Notes: generated from the letters alone by a model not told the origin. Positions 1 through 11,956 are shown, numbered from the stretch's first letter. The stretch: DNA of 64,000 nucleotides from Mesorhabditis belari (GCA_958450365.1 CAUEEP010000883.1:169001-233000); one strand, 5' to 3'. Program-made: numbers and translations.

Positions 1-293
1 AAATTCAAATAGATTTAAGTTTTAGTCATGTTAAACTGATGAAACTGATGAAAAAACGATTCGAGTAGTTTTTGTCGTGTTAAAAACTAGTGTTTCAAAA
101 TACTTAATTACAATGGCTTCATAAAGATCTCAGTTTTTTTTTGTCCATGCTATAGTCTTGTTTTTTTTCTTTAACAGCTTCCACGCTTAAAAATGTATTC
201 TACAATTGCAATTTCTATAATAAAAAACATTGCAACAATTCAAGTCCATTTAGTTAAAGGAATTCAAAATTCGCGAGTTTAAACGATGGTTTT

Positions 294-3200
294 TCAAAGT
301 ATTTGAGTTAAAAGATGAACTAGATAGATGAATTGATTGTTTAATATAAGTCGTCTCTGGTGGCTGTCTCTGGAATTAGAGATCCGGGTTCGATCCCGCC
401 TCTCGGTGAATTGATTCATGGCCCAGGTTCTCAATGCGAGAAGCCTATTCAGCCGTCTTCGCTTTCTCTTCACCACTAGAACAAGTTAGCGTATTTTCTC
501 TAATAGTAGTGCACCATGAGCGTCGCCTAAATTGCTCGAAATCTCGAGAACCGCTTATCGGAACCTATCGATGTGCGGTCGGAAAATGTAGCTGACGATG
601 AGATCTAGTGGGGGATTAGAGGGATGAGCTTCTGCAAAAGCTTTGAAACCGTAAAATCCTCACCAACTCGGCTCAGTGAGGTGCACTACTATTAGAGAGA
701 ATACGGTATCTAGAGATCGTCCAATAAGAGTAGGGATTAGGGAGCCACCCGAAATGTAGGCGTGGGTTAAGTTAAGATCTAACCTAGAGAAAGAGGACAA
801 GCCTTAGAAGACGCTTTAGAGAAACACATTGCAATGCATTGCCCTAATCAAAATCACACCAACCAGGTCCCCGATTGTGTTGTGGTGCTCGTCGAGTATT
901 TCCTGTGTTCTCGTGAATTTCGGGCTGTTGCTCAAACTCTCGTTCATCACCTTAAATCAAGTTTTATTCTTGAGATTCATTTGTACATTATTAGTGCTCA
1001 ATACTGTTGCGAAAAGGGTTCAATTTGAAGCTTTTCATTTTCAAAAGCAAACACGTATCCGATTTCATACCTTAAACAATCTCAAACACTCACCATTTAC
1101 GATAATTCCGTGCTCATTCGGATAATGATGTGAGTTTTGGTGATGTTCGTCATTTCGTTCTTGTCGCTCTCCCGAGAACTCGACATTGCGGGGCCTTGCT
1201 GCAAAAATCGGTGGCATTCCGGAAGAGGATGAGGGGAGATCCGGCGAGTCGGAGTCTTCCAGTTCGGTGTCTGAAATTGAATGATACATTGTGTACATTG
1301 TGTTCCTTTAGGTACATTGTGCTCCTCTAGCTTAATTTGTTTGCTAAAAGGCACCTCTTTTTAAAACTACCGTAATCCGACCGCCAGTTTCCTTTCGATC
1401 AACCCAATTTTGGTATCATTCGATGAGGAAACACAAGGCTCAATCAATGATACAAAAATTGAGCTGATCAAAAGCAAACTGGAGAATGGATTACGATAGT
1501 TTTCTAAACAAACACCAAGCAAATCGAAACTTTTAAGAAAACAGTCTTACCTAGTTGAGCTTAAGCGGTTAATCAGTATAATAAAACAATAGTTATTACC
1601 AAATAGAATTCAAATCCTTATTACCCTGATCACTGAGTATTCCACCGTAAGGTCCCGGCCGGGGTCGCATCGGTCGAGGCACCAATGGACGAGGTTGAGG
1701 AATTGGGGGTAAACCTGAAATTTTGATCTTCATATAACTTATGTACGAAAATTATTGAATAATGGAATGAAAACGAGCACAAATGCCTGACTGGCTGGCT
1801 GGCTGGCTGACTGGCTAAGAAGCCTGACTGGCTGACTGGCTAAGAAGCCTGACTGGCTGACTGGCTAAGAAGCCTGACTGGCTGACTGGGTAAGAAGCCT
1901 GACTGGCTGACTGGCTAAGACGCCTGACTGGCTGACTGGCTAAGAGCTGACTGTGTACGAGGTAGAGTTCCTCTAGAGTAATGCGTTTTTTAGAATGCAT
2001 TTATTTGAGAAAAGTAGCGTAATCAAACCGTTAGTTTACATTTAATTCGTCCGATTTTGGTATCATTCAATGAGGAATTACAATGCTCAGTCAATGATAC
2101 CAAAATCGGGCTGATCGAATGTAAACTGGCGGCCGGATTAGCTTCAAAGGCAGTGCGGAACGATATTTCTTGGCCTGATCTGATGAAAACTAACGGTTTG
2201 GCTACGGTACTTTTCTCAATAAGGTGCTTTTTAGAAAACGTATTACTCGAGAGGAACACACTCTAGTACGAGGCGCGAGATCAAGGGTTCAAACCCTCCT
2301 AGATTAGTGGTTGATTTTTCTCATCTATATGAATTTCTTTCTTCCTTACATTTAGAGCTTAGTGACTGTGCTTTTGTATTGTTTTGTACCATATTAGTCG
2401 TGTGAATAAATGTCTTTTTTTTTGTTTAAACTCACCTGGTGCCTCGGGTGCATTCCCCTCTGCTCCACAGCAAATATACCGAAGCACGTCCTTGTTGAAC
2501 TCGCATCGGAATTCCCAAAAATAAAGTAATGATAAAGCTTTTATCAACAATAGCTAGATAAAATCAACAATAGCTAGATTTGATGTTTCAAAAACAAAAA
2601 TTGGTACAACTATTTGTGTACAACTATTTGTGCCAACTATTTGTATTTGTACAACTATTTGTACTCGACCGCTCTAATTTTAGAGTCGGTAACTTTGAGG
2701 AAGTGAATTCGACCCTTCTAATCAATCACAATTACAACGATATGACGCTTTTCTTGAAGAAAATCGCTCTCGAGTACCCACAAATCACCCATTTGTACTC
2801 GACCGGTTGAGGGACGAGATTTGTAAGTTTCATTAACGTTTATTGAATCCTAGCATAATGTTAATGATAATGATAATGTTTTGCAAGACAGGCATCAAGT
2901 TCAGAAATCCAACCCGTGACAAATGCTTTCAAGAGTTAAATTTGAATAACTTTCAATAGAACAAACGGGAAAAAAATTGAAACATTCAAAATTTTCAGTA
3001 AAGTTTTTTTGTTTTTATCATTTTTGCTGTTTTAATGGCAGATTTAAGAGTTTCTTTTCTATTTTTGATTTCATTATTTCAATATTTCAATATTTCAATA
3101 TTTCAATTCACCACCAACCCTTGGGCATTGCTGATAGTAGCAATTTCTCAGCCGATTCCCCCGATCGATCAATGGAACCTCGCTGGGATCCGAGCACTTT

Positions 3201-6200
3201 GGAAGGCGACGAGATGGCGGTCTGTAAATTGTCAAGGCAATTTTATTTTTCAATAAAATAATCAAATTATCCATTTTTTTCACAAATAAACTTAAAAGCT
3301 TGCTTGTTACTTGTTTTTTTTTGTTTTTACTGTTTTTGTTGTTTTGCAAGATTAACAGATGTTTTTACAGAGCAAGATGTTTTTACTTGCAAGATTAGCA
3401 ATTTTTGGTCTGTCAGCTCCGGGCCAAACTGATATTTAAGTTACTATTGTTATTATTGAATGATTTGTCTATTCTTATGCAAATGTGTTCTCCCCTGTGC
3501 ATCGCCGAGAAGGGGCGGTCCTTGGGATTGCCTAGGAGGACAAGTGAGACTCTCATTTGGAGTCCCCCCTTCCCCTTACACTCATTTGTAATCTATTCGT
3601 CTTATCGTACTACTGTAAATAAAGATACATATCTTCCGAGTCTATGCAACTGCAGTTCAGGTCGGTCATCTCACAGGGACTCCCCTCTAATACATTGGAG
3701 GAGTTGAGTTGGGTTGTCGGGGTGTTAGAGATGGCGGGTTATCAAAAGGATCCACTCTCTTTAGCTTAACCCAAACTCTAGTCCAGATCCGTTTATACCT
3801 AGGAACGAATAGGTCCATGTTTTATGTTGAAAAGTTGAGTTTAACAGCAACTACTGCAATTACGCAATTACTGAATTTAACAACATCATTATGAACGGGA
3901 TTTTGATTTCCAAGAAAAACAAAGTTACAAATTTTCAATACGATAAGCTTTCCCATCCACTCACTTCACCGTCGTTGTCGTTGTTGATGGTTTTGTGGTG
4001 GTGGTGGTGATTTTTCGATTTCTTGGTCTCTTTGTTTGTCTTGTTGCTGAAAAATAAATGTTTTATCAAAGTCTTGACTCCAAACATTTCTAATTTCATT
4101 TTTGCGTCAAACTCACTCATTTCCTCGCCCGTTTCCCAATCTTCGCCATTCCCTCCACCTAAAGTACAATTTGTTTAAGGTGTTAGCTAGGAAAAAGTGT
4201 TTATTCAGTTATAGAGCAAAGGGCAAAACGACGTCACTTTTGTATAGAGACTGAATAAATATGACGTATGACGTATGTTCTTTACTTTATATCTCGACCT
4301 ACAAGCATCGGATCATTACGATTGGTTTCATTAGACTACGATTGGTTTCATTAGACTACGATTGGTTTCATTAGACTACGATTGGTTTCATTAGACTACG
4401 ATTGCTTTCATTAGACTGCGATTGCTTTCATTAGACTGCGATTGCTTTCATTAGACTACGATTGCTTTCATTAGACTACGATTGCTTTCATTAGACTGCG
4501 ATTGCTTTCATTAGACTACGATTGCTTTCATTAGACTGCGATTGCTTTCATTAGACTACGATTGCTTTCATTAGACTACGATTGCTTTCATTAGACTACG
4601 ATTGCTTTCATTAGAATCCTCGTCAAACTCATCAAATCAATCACATACTATTTCACAGACTACGCGACGCTCCTATAGGGGGTGCTTCTATTAGAATATT
4701 TAGGGTATTTTACAATGACAACCTAAGATTGTAACAACAAACAATAACAATGCAAATAACACACAAAAATCACCCATTTTCTCGACTTTAATTTGATATC
4801 TAAGCGCAGAAAAACAAAAGTACTAATGTCGAGTTATGAGCGTTTGTTTGAGAGTAAACTTTGACTACGCGACGCTCCTATAGGGTGGTGCTTTCATTAG
4901 AATATTTACGGTAGATTCGATAATAAATTCGAGACAAAATTACGGTGAAAAGAGAAAGGGAGAAAGGTTTAGAAGAAGTCTCTCTCCTTTCACTCACCAC
5001 CAAATCCTCCACTCGTGCCTCCATTCCCTCCAGATGTGAATCCATCCTCTCCATCGCCATTCCCTTCATCAATCACTCCATTTGGACCATTTATGTCGAT
5101 GACGGCTGCTTCTGGGAGAGCATCAGGCCCATACGGTTCGTAGTCGTCTGGGCCTAGAAATGATCTTGCTGTTTATTAGAAATGGGCGCTACAAACTACA
5201 AGATCAGATTACAGACGCTTGTAGAAATGCGTAAAATAGCTATTTTTATAAACTGTTTTTACCAAAAAATCGAGTTAAATTTAAGCTTTTGAATGGCACC
5301 AAAAACAGAGAAATTCACCATCTATATTCTGAGAACGTGATATTTATAGTAATTTGTAGTCTTGTCCAATGGGATAGGACTATAAACCTAGAAAAGAAAC
5401 GTTATATTTCAACGCAGAGATGGTAGATTGGCTTGATCTTGGTACCATTCGAAAGCCCAAAGTTAGCTTAATTTTTTTGATAAAAATACTTTGTAAAAAT
5501 ATCTATTCTACGCATTTATTTTTTGTGGCTATTTTTAGACTTTTTTTCCCCTCGCGAATTGACATTTCAATTCAATTTAATGAATTTGACTGAAGTTTTG
5601 CACAAGCGTTTACGATTTAGAAATTAATTAGAGAATTTGCTTCGTTCAATATGAAAAATGATCTAAAAAGTAAAAGTTTCCAACGAATTTCGAAGCTTCA
5701 ATGAATTTCGCTACCCGGTGGAATTTATGCTTTTAATTTTCAATGCTCTTCAATTTAATTATCAATCAAATTTTGTGCAAAATAGATTACGGGAGTTTAT
5801 TTATAAAATAAACTGCATTCATCGCAATAGTCTGGCATCCTCACACTCACTTCTGTAACTCATTTTGAGGAAAAGCAAAATGAATAGAGGATAGAAACAA
5901 TGAAGGACTGGTTTAATTATCAATTAAATCAAATTTGATTGATAATTAAATTAAAGAGCATATATCCGTCGTAAATCGACGCATTTTCTAGTGCATAGAT
6001 TCAGGGGTAATCTAGTGCATAGATTCAGGGGTAATCTAGTGCATAGATTCAGGGGTAATCTAGTGCATAGATTCAGGGTAAGCTAGTGCATAGATTCAGG
6101 GGTAAGCTAGTGCATAGATTCAGGGGTAATCTAGTGCATAGATTCAGGGGTAATCTAGTGCATAGATTCAGGGGTAATCTAGTGCATAGATTCAGGGGTA

Positions 6201-7869
6201 ATCTAGTGCATAGATTCAGGGCAAATAAGTAAAAATGCCACAAATTTTATTTAAATTTATAAAATAAACTCCAACGATTTCTTTTCCTTCTCACCTTGCT
6301 TATTCGAGGGTTTTCCCTTTTTCTTGTGAATGATTTTTCGACTTGACAAACGATCGGGCAACTCAAAGCTTGAACCGAATCCTGAACGAGAAATGAATGT
6401 TTCAAAGTTGTGGCGGTTAGTGAGAAGGATTAACGATCTAGTAATGAATAAATTTTGATATTTTTACATAGAAAAACAGGCAATTAAACGAGGCAAAGAA
6501 AAGAGGGTTGTCGAATGCTTTACGTCGTTTTAAATTGCAGAAAAATAGCGTAAAGAGTAATTGTTTCAAGTTTAATGTCGTTAAAGTGAGCAAGAGCTAA
6601 GGGAAATAGGTGAATATTGTTTCTATTTTTACATTCATATTTAAATCGATCAATTAAAAGGTTTCAGAAAAGAGATTTCTTTGAATATTGGGTTGGTGAA
6701 TTGAAAACTGCGGGCTATTGTCATATGTGACAGTTTGAGCACTTTCTTCAAAAGAAACCCATTTTGGTGTCAATAGAAAAGTTGTAGAGAATCAAAAATC
6801 AAGCTTATATCCAAATTTTCAGAACGATTCAAAAACTGGTTTTCAAGAAATGCAAATTTACGAATTTTCACAAAACTTGCATTTTAAGCGAAACTACTAA
6901 GTGTATCTTTTTGGAAATTTGGCTATAAGCCTAATTTTTGATTCTCTACAACTTTTCTATTGACACCAAAATGGGTTTCTTTTGAAGAAAGTGCTCAAAT
7001 GCTCAAAATGGGACATCTCCAGTCCTCCATTTTTGAGTCTCACACTTGTCTCACACACAAACCAAAATCCTACTACGAAAGAGGGAAAATCCTACTTATT
7101 TGTTCTTTGTTGTGCTATTGGGTTGGTGCATTGAAAACTGCGGGCTATTTCGCGGGACTCGCAGATAAAGAAAACAACAGCATAGAACCAGCTGAAAGGG
7201 GGGTTTATTTACTTCAACATGGATGATGTTGAACCCCAACTGGATGATTCCAAATTACTCGAACTCATTACCAACGATCATCGGGTATCATCGCGTGAAT
7301 TGGGAAAAGAGTTAGGGGTTGATCATGATACAGTGCTAAGGCACCTTCACACCCTTGGATTTAAATCGAAACTTGGGGCTTAGGTGCCTCATGGTTTCCA
7401 TTATTATTGACGCCTTGCGGGAGAACACTTCGATTCGAAAGAAGCAGTCAAAAATTGGCTTTGAAAGTTTTTCGATTCAAAACCAAAATCCTACCACGAA
7501 AGAGGAGTCCGCAAATTGCCTGTAAAATAGGCAGAAGTCGTCAATAATAATGGAAATTATTTCGAATGAATTGATGGTTTTATGTTGAATAAATTTTAGT
7601 TTCAAAGTCCGGCAGTTTTCAATTCACTAACCCAATAACTCTTTTGGGAGTTTGAGCTTGAGTTTGAGCTAAAAATTGAGAAAGATTATCGAAATGATTA
7701 TATAATAAATTGCAATCAAAGATCTTCAGCTAAGATAAAGATATTTCCAAGCAATCCTTTTCCCAACCTTCCTCTCCATCTCCATCCCCACCATCGGGTC
7801 GATCGATGATCGGCTCAACCTCGATTTCGGGTTTATTCGTGAAAGGGGAACCCTCGTTGTCTCCATCAG
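294..7869 (-). CDS. Gly/Pro/Thr/Asp-rich protein, probably extracellular, 11 exons (5' end uncertain)
   Basis: Not recognised as a named family. Eleven exons join in one phase chain: 7869-7768, 6381-6295, 5153-4998, 4158-4117, 4046-3965, 3221-3119, about 2553-2436, 1714-1625, 1270-1094, 950-864 and 475-294; almost all introns are phase 1. In order the protein has an acidic stretch (DGGDGDGEEG), a basic stretch, a long Gly/Asn-rich segment, a Thr run (KITTTTTKPSTTTTTVK), a Cys segment (RNCYYQQCPR, then a YICCG motif), a Pro-rich segment, an Asp/Ser/His-rich segment and a basic tail (VKRKRRRLNR). Low complexity plus paired cysteines suggests a secreted or cuticle-associated protein; that is inference. 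The acceptor of the YICCG exon is unclear, the last exon overlaps a tRNA-like repeat, and the start exon was not found. It could be the downstream part of the signal-peptide gene at 8.2-10.8 kb. Confidence 0.55.
345..420 (+). repeat. tRNA-like fragment overlapping a terminal coding exon
   Basis: GATCCGGGTTCGATCCCGCC contains a perfect B box with a T-arm stem, followed by CTCTCGG. No complete tRNA fold is evident, so it is a SINE head fragment rather than a tRNA gene. Confidence 0.45.
490..708. mobile_element. MITE family A, copy 1
   Basis: Terminal repeats TCTCTAATAGTAGTGCACC and its inverse at 686-704, about 215 bases. The left end lacks the CC of CCGTA. It shares its interior (CTCGAGAACCGCTTATC, GAGCTTCTGCAAAAGCTT) with the copies near 39.4 and 45.2 kb. 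Confidence 0.8.
1370..1497. mobile_element. MITE family L, copy 1
   Basis: A near palindrome of about 128 bases: CCGTAATCCGACCGCCAGTT at the left, inverse at the right (ACTGGAGAATGGATTACG), with TTGGTATCATT and AATGATACAAAAATT inside. Confidence 0.75.
1789..1947 (+). repeat. minisatellite, GACTGGCTAAGAAGCCT unit
   Basis: About six units of 25 bases (CTGACTGGCTGACTGGCTAAG); the unit resembles the A-box region of the 42.4-kb SINE (GACTGGCTAAGAGCC). Confidence 0.85.
2019..2141. mobile_element. MITE family L, copy 2
   Basis: Same design as the copy at 1370: GATTTTGGTATCATTCAATG and AATGATACCAAAATCGGGCT as inverted arms, ending CTGGCGGCCGGATTA. The left end is diverged. Confidence 0.7.
2266..2414 (+). 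mobile_element. SINE fragment
   Basis: B-box-like GGGTTCAAACCC at 2286, body TTTAGAGCTTAGTGACTGTG and tail TTAGTCGTGTGAATAAATG, related to the 25.8- and 42.4-kb SINEs. Confidence 0.65.
3400..3880 (+). other. possible retroelement tail in an intron
   Basis: A GC-richer island in AT-rich intron sequence; AATAAAGATACATATCTTCC at 3618 resembles the AATAAAG(T/C)ATCTATA tails of the LINEs here. No RT wording recognised. Confidence 0.3.
4316..4615 (+). repeat. 20-bp minisatellite, about 15 copies
   Basis: Units ACGATTG(G/C)TTTCATTAGACT. GCTTTCATTAGA is also the terminus of the neighbouring MITE B-prime. Confidence 0.92.
4636..4914. mobile_element. MITE family B-prime (CTAATGAAAGCACC type)
   Basis: The right end reads GGTGCTTTCATTAGAATATT then TACGGTA. 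The left end is GACTACGCGACGCTCCTATA near 4659. It shares AAATCACCCATTTTCTCGAC with the copy near 22.5 kb. Confidence 0.7.
5993..6220 (+). repeat. 24-bp minisatellite, 9-10 copies
   Basis: CTAGTGCATAGATTCAGGGG unit with TAA/TAAG variants; one unit lacks a G. Confidence 0.92.
6688..7635 (+). mobile_element. mariner element, internally deleted, with a second copy's left end
   Basis: The left terminal repeat TTGGGTTGGTGAATTGAAAA occurs at 6688, again at 7118 as a near-copy, and inverted at the right end 7606-7635, with TA outside both outer ends. From 7219 an N-terminal mariner transposase fragment reads MDDVEPQLDDSKLLE, then SRELGKELGVDHDTVLRHLH, and stops at about 7383. Further on, a C-terminal fragment (FFDSKPKSYHERGV) appears at about 7470-7550 with stops. 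The catalytic middle is gone. Between 6688 and 7118 a large palindrome (about 6725-7000) is inserted. Confidence 0.8.
6725..7005. mobile_element. foldback/MITE inserted in the mariner remnant
   Basis: Arms starting GAGCACTTTCTTCAAAAGAA (6738) and its inverted copy near 6975-7000 share about 70 bases including TCAATAGAAAAGTTGTAGAG. The centre is a short unrelated stretch. Element ends were not resolved. Confidence 0.65.
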
Positions 7870-8223
7870 CTAAAAATGAGAATTTAAAGATTTGCGATAA
7901 AAATTGGGAAAAGATTGGGGAAAAATCCATTTTACACAAAAAACCAAGTTCTTGATTCATTTTGAAAAGTTGAGAAAACGAAAATTTCAATATTTTTGTG
8001 ATTATCAGCTGATCGACGCTATTTTTCATAATAATTATTTGGGATGCGTGAATTTTTTGGCAGAGACGTCTACCGTTTGAATACAAGTAAAATTTAGAAT
8101 TTAAATTAGAATCTAAACATTAACATTTAAAAGTTTATCCTGTAAAAAGTCTAAAAAGTCGAATTCTTATTCTGTTCTTATTCTAAACTAGTGCTACCCT
8201 TTGAAACACGATTTTTCAGCCGC

Positions 8224-10763
8224 CTACTTGTCGTGATGATTTTCGTCTTTTCTTCGTTTGAGCTCGCCGATTCCCAGCAACAATAATCCTGAAATGTTCA
8301 CTGTATGAGTTCAGAGTTCAGATGCTTACAGTACTTTTGCTTTCCAACCTTTCTATCTAGTGGAATGCTTCGATTTAGTGGAATGCTTTAAAATTGTTAA
8401 AGGCATTCATCCCGACCCCCTTTTTTCTGGTCTCTTTGAATTCGGCTTCCAGAAGTGGACTTCCAGAAGTGGACTTCCAGAAGTGGACTTCCAGAAGTGG
8501 ACTTCCAGAAGTGGACTTCCAGAAGTGGACTTCCAGAAGTGGACTTCCAGAAGTGGACTTCCAGAAGTGGACTTTCAGAAGTGGACTTCCAGAAGTGGAC
8601 TTTCAGAAGTGGACTTTCAGAAGTGGACTTCCAGAAGTGGACTTCCAGAAGGGGGTCTTTTCTCATACGAGGTATCTATTTATCTTTTGGGTGTGTTTTG
8701 AGTGGTGTCCCGGGTAATTGTGATTTGTGATTTTGTTTTGTCGCTATTCAACTGAATAAAGCATATATATATATATATCTAAACTAGTTTGCATATTCGA
8801 TGATTACCCAAGAATACATTCAAGATAATGAAAAGATGGAGCTGTAGCTGTAGCTAATTGTTTTAGAGCACCTTTAAAATTGCCCCACTGTTTATATATT
8901 AAATTGCGTTGATTGCTATTTCAATGAATATCTTGGAAACCGTAAAATCGTCACCAACTCGGCTCGCCGGGGTGCACTAGTATTAGAGAGAATACGGTAT
9001 ATAAAATTCCTCAGTGAACAATCATAGGCAAAAACTTTGAAACCTGAAATCCGGGCACTAAAATCGGAAAACGCTCGCAAACAGTGCCACCCGGGCACGA
9101 GGTCTCGTTGTAGAAGCCTGGAATGGATATTTTTAAAGCTTTAAAGCCTATATTTAGTTAGTTTTACTATCATACTACCATAGTCGTCAAAAAACTTGCC
9201 CCCACGTGTTTACTATTGCAAAATAACAGCTATGATAACTTTGAAACACATTTTTTACCCAATTTCTGTGAGCATTGCTGCAAATCGCCGGTGATCGGAT
9301 GCACATAGACTTTGTTTCCTGAAAATTGCTTTGAAAAGTTTATGTTTTGCAATAAAATAAAGATCTTGATAGAATTAGACGCTTTTTGATAGAGGAAAAA
9401 CATTGAAATTCGGAATTTTGTACATTTTTGTCTTTCTGGCCGGTTTTTTTGTTTGAAAAATTACTAAGAATCACAAAAATTGCTTTAATAACATTTTTAC
9501 AACATTTTGACAACATTTTCCCCAACCCGATGGACAATTGATGGCCACTCCGGCGTCTTCGAACATTTTCCGAAACGGCATCACGATGGCCGCTTTTTGA
9601 ATCGATGGCATTGTCGACTGGAATTTGATTTTGCTTTAATAACATTTCAAATGATTTTGCCTAAATTTGAAATCTATTTTCAAAGGTCTTGCTTATTTTT
9701 TAAGCTCTTCACTAAACAGATTTAGTTGTTTAGTTGGTTTCGTTGCTAAAAGCTGAGTTTCAAAATCAGCAGCAGCTTCACTTGGCTTGCTCTTGTTGTT
9801 TTTGTTGGTCTTTAATTTTGATGACTCGCCTACTCTTGTTTATAAATCCTCAATTTTTAACTTCTTGATCTTTCTCAAATCAAATCTACCTATGAATAAT
9901 CTACCTATGAATCATAAATAAGTCCTTAGAATGTGTTTCATTTGATTAGCCCATTCGTGACGTTCAAAACTCGATCAATTTTCTTTTCAGTCAATTCCGT
10001 TTTGCATTCTTCACCCACAAAAACAATAATTTTGTTATTGCTTTTGATTACCGTATTTCTTCGAATAGAAGACCGGGTAAAGAGTATCATCGCGTACTCC
10101 TGCGTAGCAGCCCTTTTTAAAATTTCTTTTCTGCATAAAAGCTTTCAATGAAGTGCTATAGGGCTGGAAAGTGACTCAAAAACAGCACAGCTAACAGATT
10201 GAGCTAACAGATTTTTGAGCCATTTTTCAGCTCTATAGCACTTGATTGAAAGCTTTTATGCAGAAAAGAATTTTTAAAAAGGGCTGCTACGCAGGAGTAC
10301 GCGATGATACCCTTTACTCGGTCTTCTATTCGAAGAAATACGGTATATAAATAAGTTCTTAGAATGTGTTTCATTTGATTAGCCCATTCGTGATGTTTAG
10401 ATTTAGGCCAGGTTTTAGACCAGGTTTTAGGGCAAGATTCGGTCAGGGTTTAAGTCTTCGATTTCGATTCGATCAATTTTCTTTTCAGTCAATTCCGTTT
10501 TGCATTCTTCACCCACAAAAACAATAATTTTGTTATTGCTTTTGATTAATAACAAAAAATAAAACTAGTATTTAAAAAAAGTATTCAGTCTGAATTGAAA
10601 GATTGTATCAGAGTCAGAGAAAATGTTGAAATCGCCAATTGAAATCAATTCAACTCACCTTTTTCTTCTTTACCGCTCGACTCTTTGCGGAAACCTCGTT
10701 GACAAGGAAAATGATGATCAGAGAAAATGAGACAAAAAGAAGCCGACGATGCGACAAGCGCAT
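8224..10763 (-). CDS. small secreted protein, 3 exons, 86 residues
   Basis: Function not recognised. Exons 10763-10659, 9617-9527 and 8288-8224 splice into an 87-codon frame closed by TAG. The start Met is followed by a short basic head (RLSHRR) and a strongly hydrophobic core (LLFVSFSLIIIFLV), then VSA before KSRAVKKKK, a textbook signal peptide with an AXA-like cleavage site. The mature peptide is short and basic with a single Cys (INCPSG) and a charged tail ending ENHHDK. The second exon uses a GTTGGG donor, as several other genes here do. Alternatively exon 1 joins the last exon directly in phase 0 (DYCCWESASSNEEK), continuing in phase 1 into the gene at 0.3-7.9 kb; then both would be one transcription unit. 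Only cDNA would settle which splice is used. Confidence 0.5.
8449..8650 (+). repeat. 14-bp minisatellite, about 14 copies
   Basis: CTTCCAGAAGTGGA units with occasional TTTCAG variants, just upstream of a LINE 3'UTR. Confidence 0.92.
8655..8785 (+). mobile_element. 3'UTR of the same LINE family as 60.5 kb
   Basis: TTTTCTCATACGAGGTATCT.. to AATAAAGCATATATATATAT matches 60590-60705. Relative to that copy the segment between TCATACG and AGGTATC is missing. A 14-bp array lies directly upstream. Confidence 0.82.
8936..9000. mobile_element. MITE family A, right-end fragment
   Basis: Only the right arm remains: CCAACTCGGCTC then GGGGTGCACTAGTATTAGAG and AATACGGTA. Confidence 0.7.
10051..10343. mobile_element. 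MITE family C, copy 1
   Basis: A near-perfect palindrome with CCGTATTTCTTCGAATAGAA termini, flanked by TA. Arms of about 130 bases include GTACTCCTGCGTAGCAGCCC and GCATAAAAGCTTTCAAT. Confidence 0.88.
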
Positions 10764-10905
10764 TTTGGCCTCTTTCTATTGAATAAATTACACCTATCAG
10801 AAAATCGTCCTGAAACGTTTAAGTGAGCAAAAGAGTGGAGCAAAGTTTCTATAAAAAAGCAAGTAAAACAGCTCTAGTTTCAAGTTTTTCAACAAAAACT
10901 TGAAT

Positions 10906-10985
10906 GATCAAATATCAAACAAGTCTATATCAATCAAACAAGTCTATATCAAGCAAACAAGTCTATCCAAATCAAACAAGTCTCT
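10906..10985 (+). repeat. short tandem repeat
   Basis: Four diverged units of ATCAAACAAGTCTATAT. Confidence 0.75.
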
Positions 10986-11159
10986 TTTCTAAAGCATTTC
11001 AACTTTCTCTTTCTACCATAATCCCGAAAGTGACAAGTTTAGCCGGATTATCCAGAGAAACTCTAGATTTATCAGGCTGCAGATTTGTCGAAAATTGACA
11101 CGCTTTAGAAAATACATCATTTGAAGCGAACACACTATTATACTCTACAGTATCCCCCA

Positions 11160-11553
11160 ACAAGGAACAAGTAAGTAAAAACTCAAATCAAAGGATGCAA
11201 AATCTTCAGAGGAAACTAAAAGGGGGAGATGGTTGGAGGAAGAAGAAACATCGAGTCTTCCGCTGGGACACGCGGGGCTGTCCAATGAGCTGTCATCGGA
11301 AAAGAAGGAGAAAAGGGGGGATATCTGGAAGAAGAGATCTCCCAATACACTCCTTGACCAAACCCATGTCTGGCCAATCGGGAACGAATCACTCGCATGC
11401 GATGGGGATATGATGTGCGAGAGTTGCTGGCATTTTGTTTACCAGATTAAAGACGGTGACAGCTTAGTGCTGACGCCCTTTTACGTCGATTCGAGTCCAG
11501 TTCCCAGCCTGATTTCGTTGTTGGGTAGAAACGAGTCCAGCGCATTTCAATAA
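11160..11553 (+). CDS. unrecognised ORF, possible last exon
   Basis: An open frame running to TAA at about 11553, about 107 codons from the first ATG at 11233. It contains an acidic-then-basic stretch and a more protein-like C-terminal half (MMCESCWHFVYQIKDGD). A possible acceptor (CTTCAG) near 11202 follows a possible donor (GTAAGT) near 11171, so it might be the end of a spliced gene, but no upstream coding exon was found. Low-copy, non-repetitive sequence and balanced composition are the only support. Confidence 0.25.
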
Positions 11554-11956
11554 TCCACTGCATTTACTTTAACCCAACTTTGTCAGTTTCTAAAACCCTA
11601 AATATGTAATTTATTATCAGAATCACACCTGATAAAAAACAAACAATACAAATGAAAACTGTCAAAGCAATAAAAAATCGCACAAATACCAAAAATAAAA
11701 TTGTACTCGTTACTATGTACCAATATGAGACTCGAAGAGATACCATTCAAATAAATTTGACAAAACAAAAACATATTTTGGGAGTGCAAAATTGAGCACA
11801 ACGTGAAAGAAGATTAAAAAAATTCATCGAAGCAAGACATGGGGTTCCTAAAAACTAGACTAGTTCGTGTTCATACCAAAACAAACGGGGAATTAGTTGA
11901 AAAACCGCAAAATAACAACAACCCTGAAAACACAATCGAAAAGAGAGGGATAACCC

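Noticed and set aside
4316..6220. CRISPR-like arrays
   Set aside because: Units abut without unique spacers; these are eukaryotic minisatellites.
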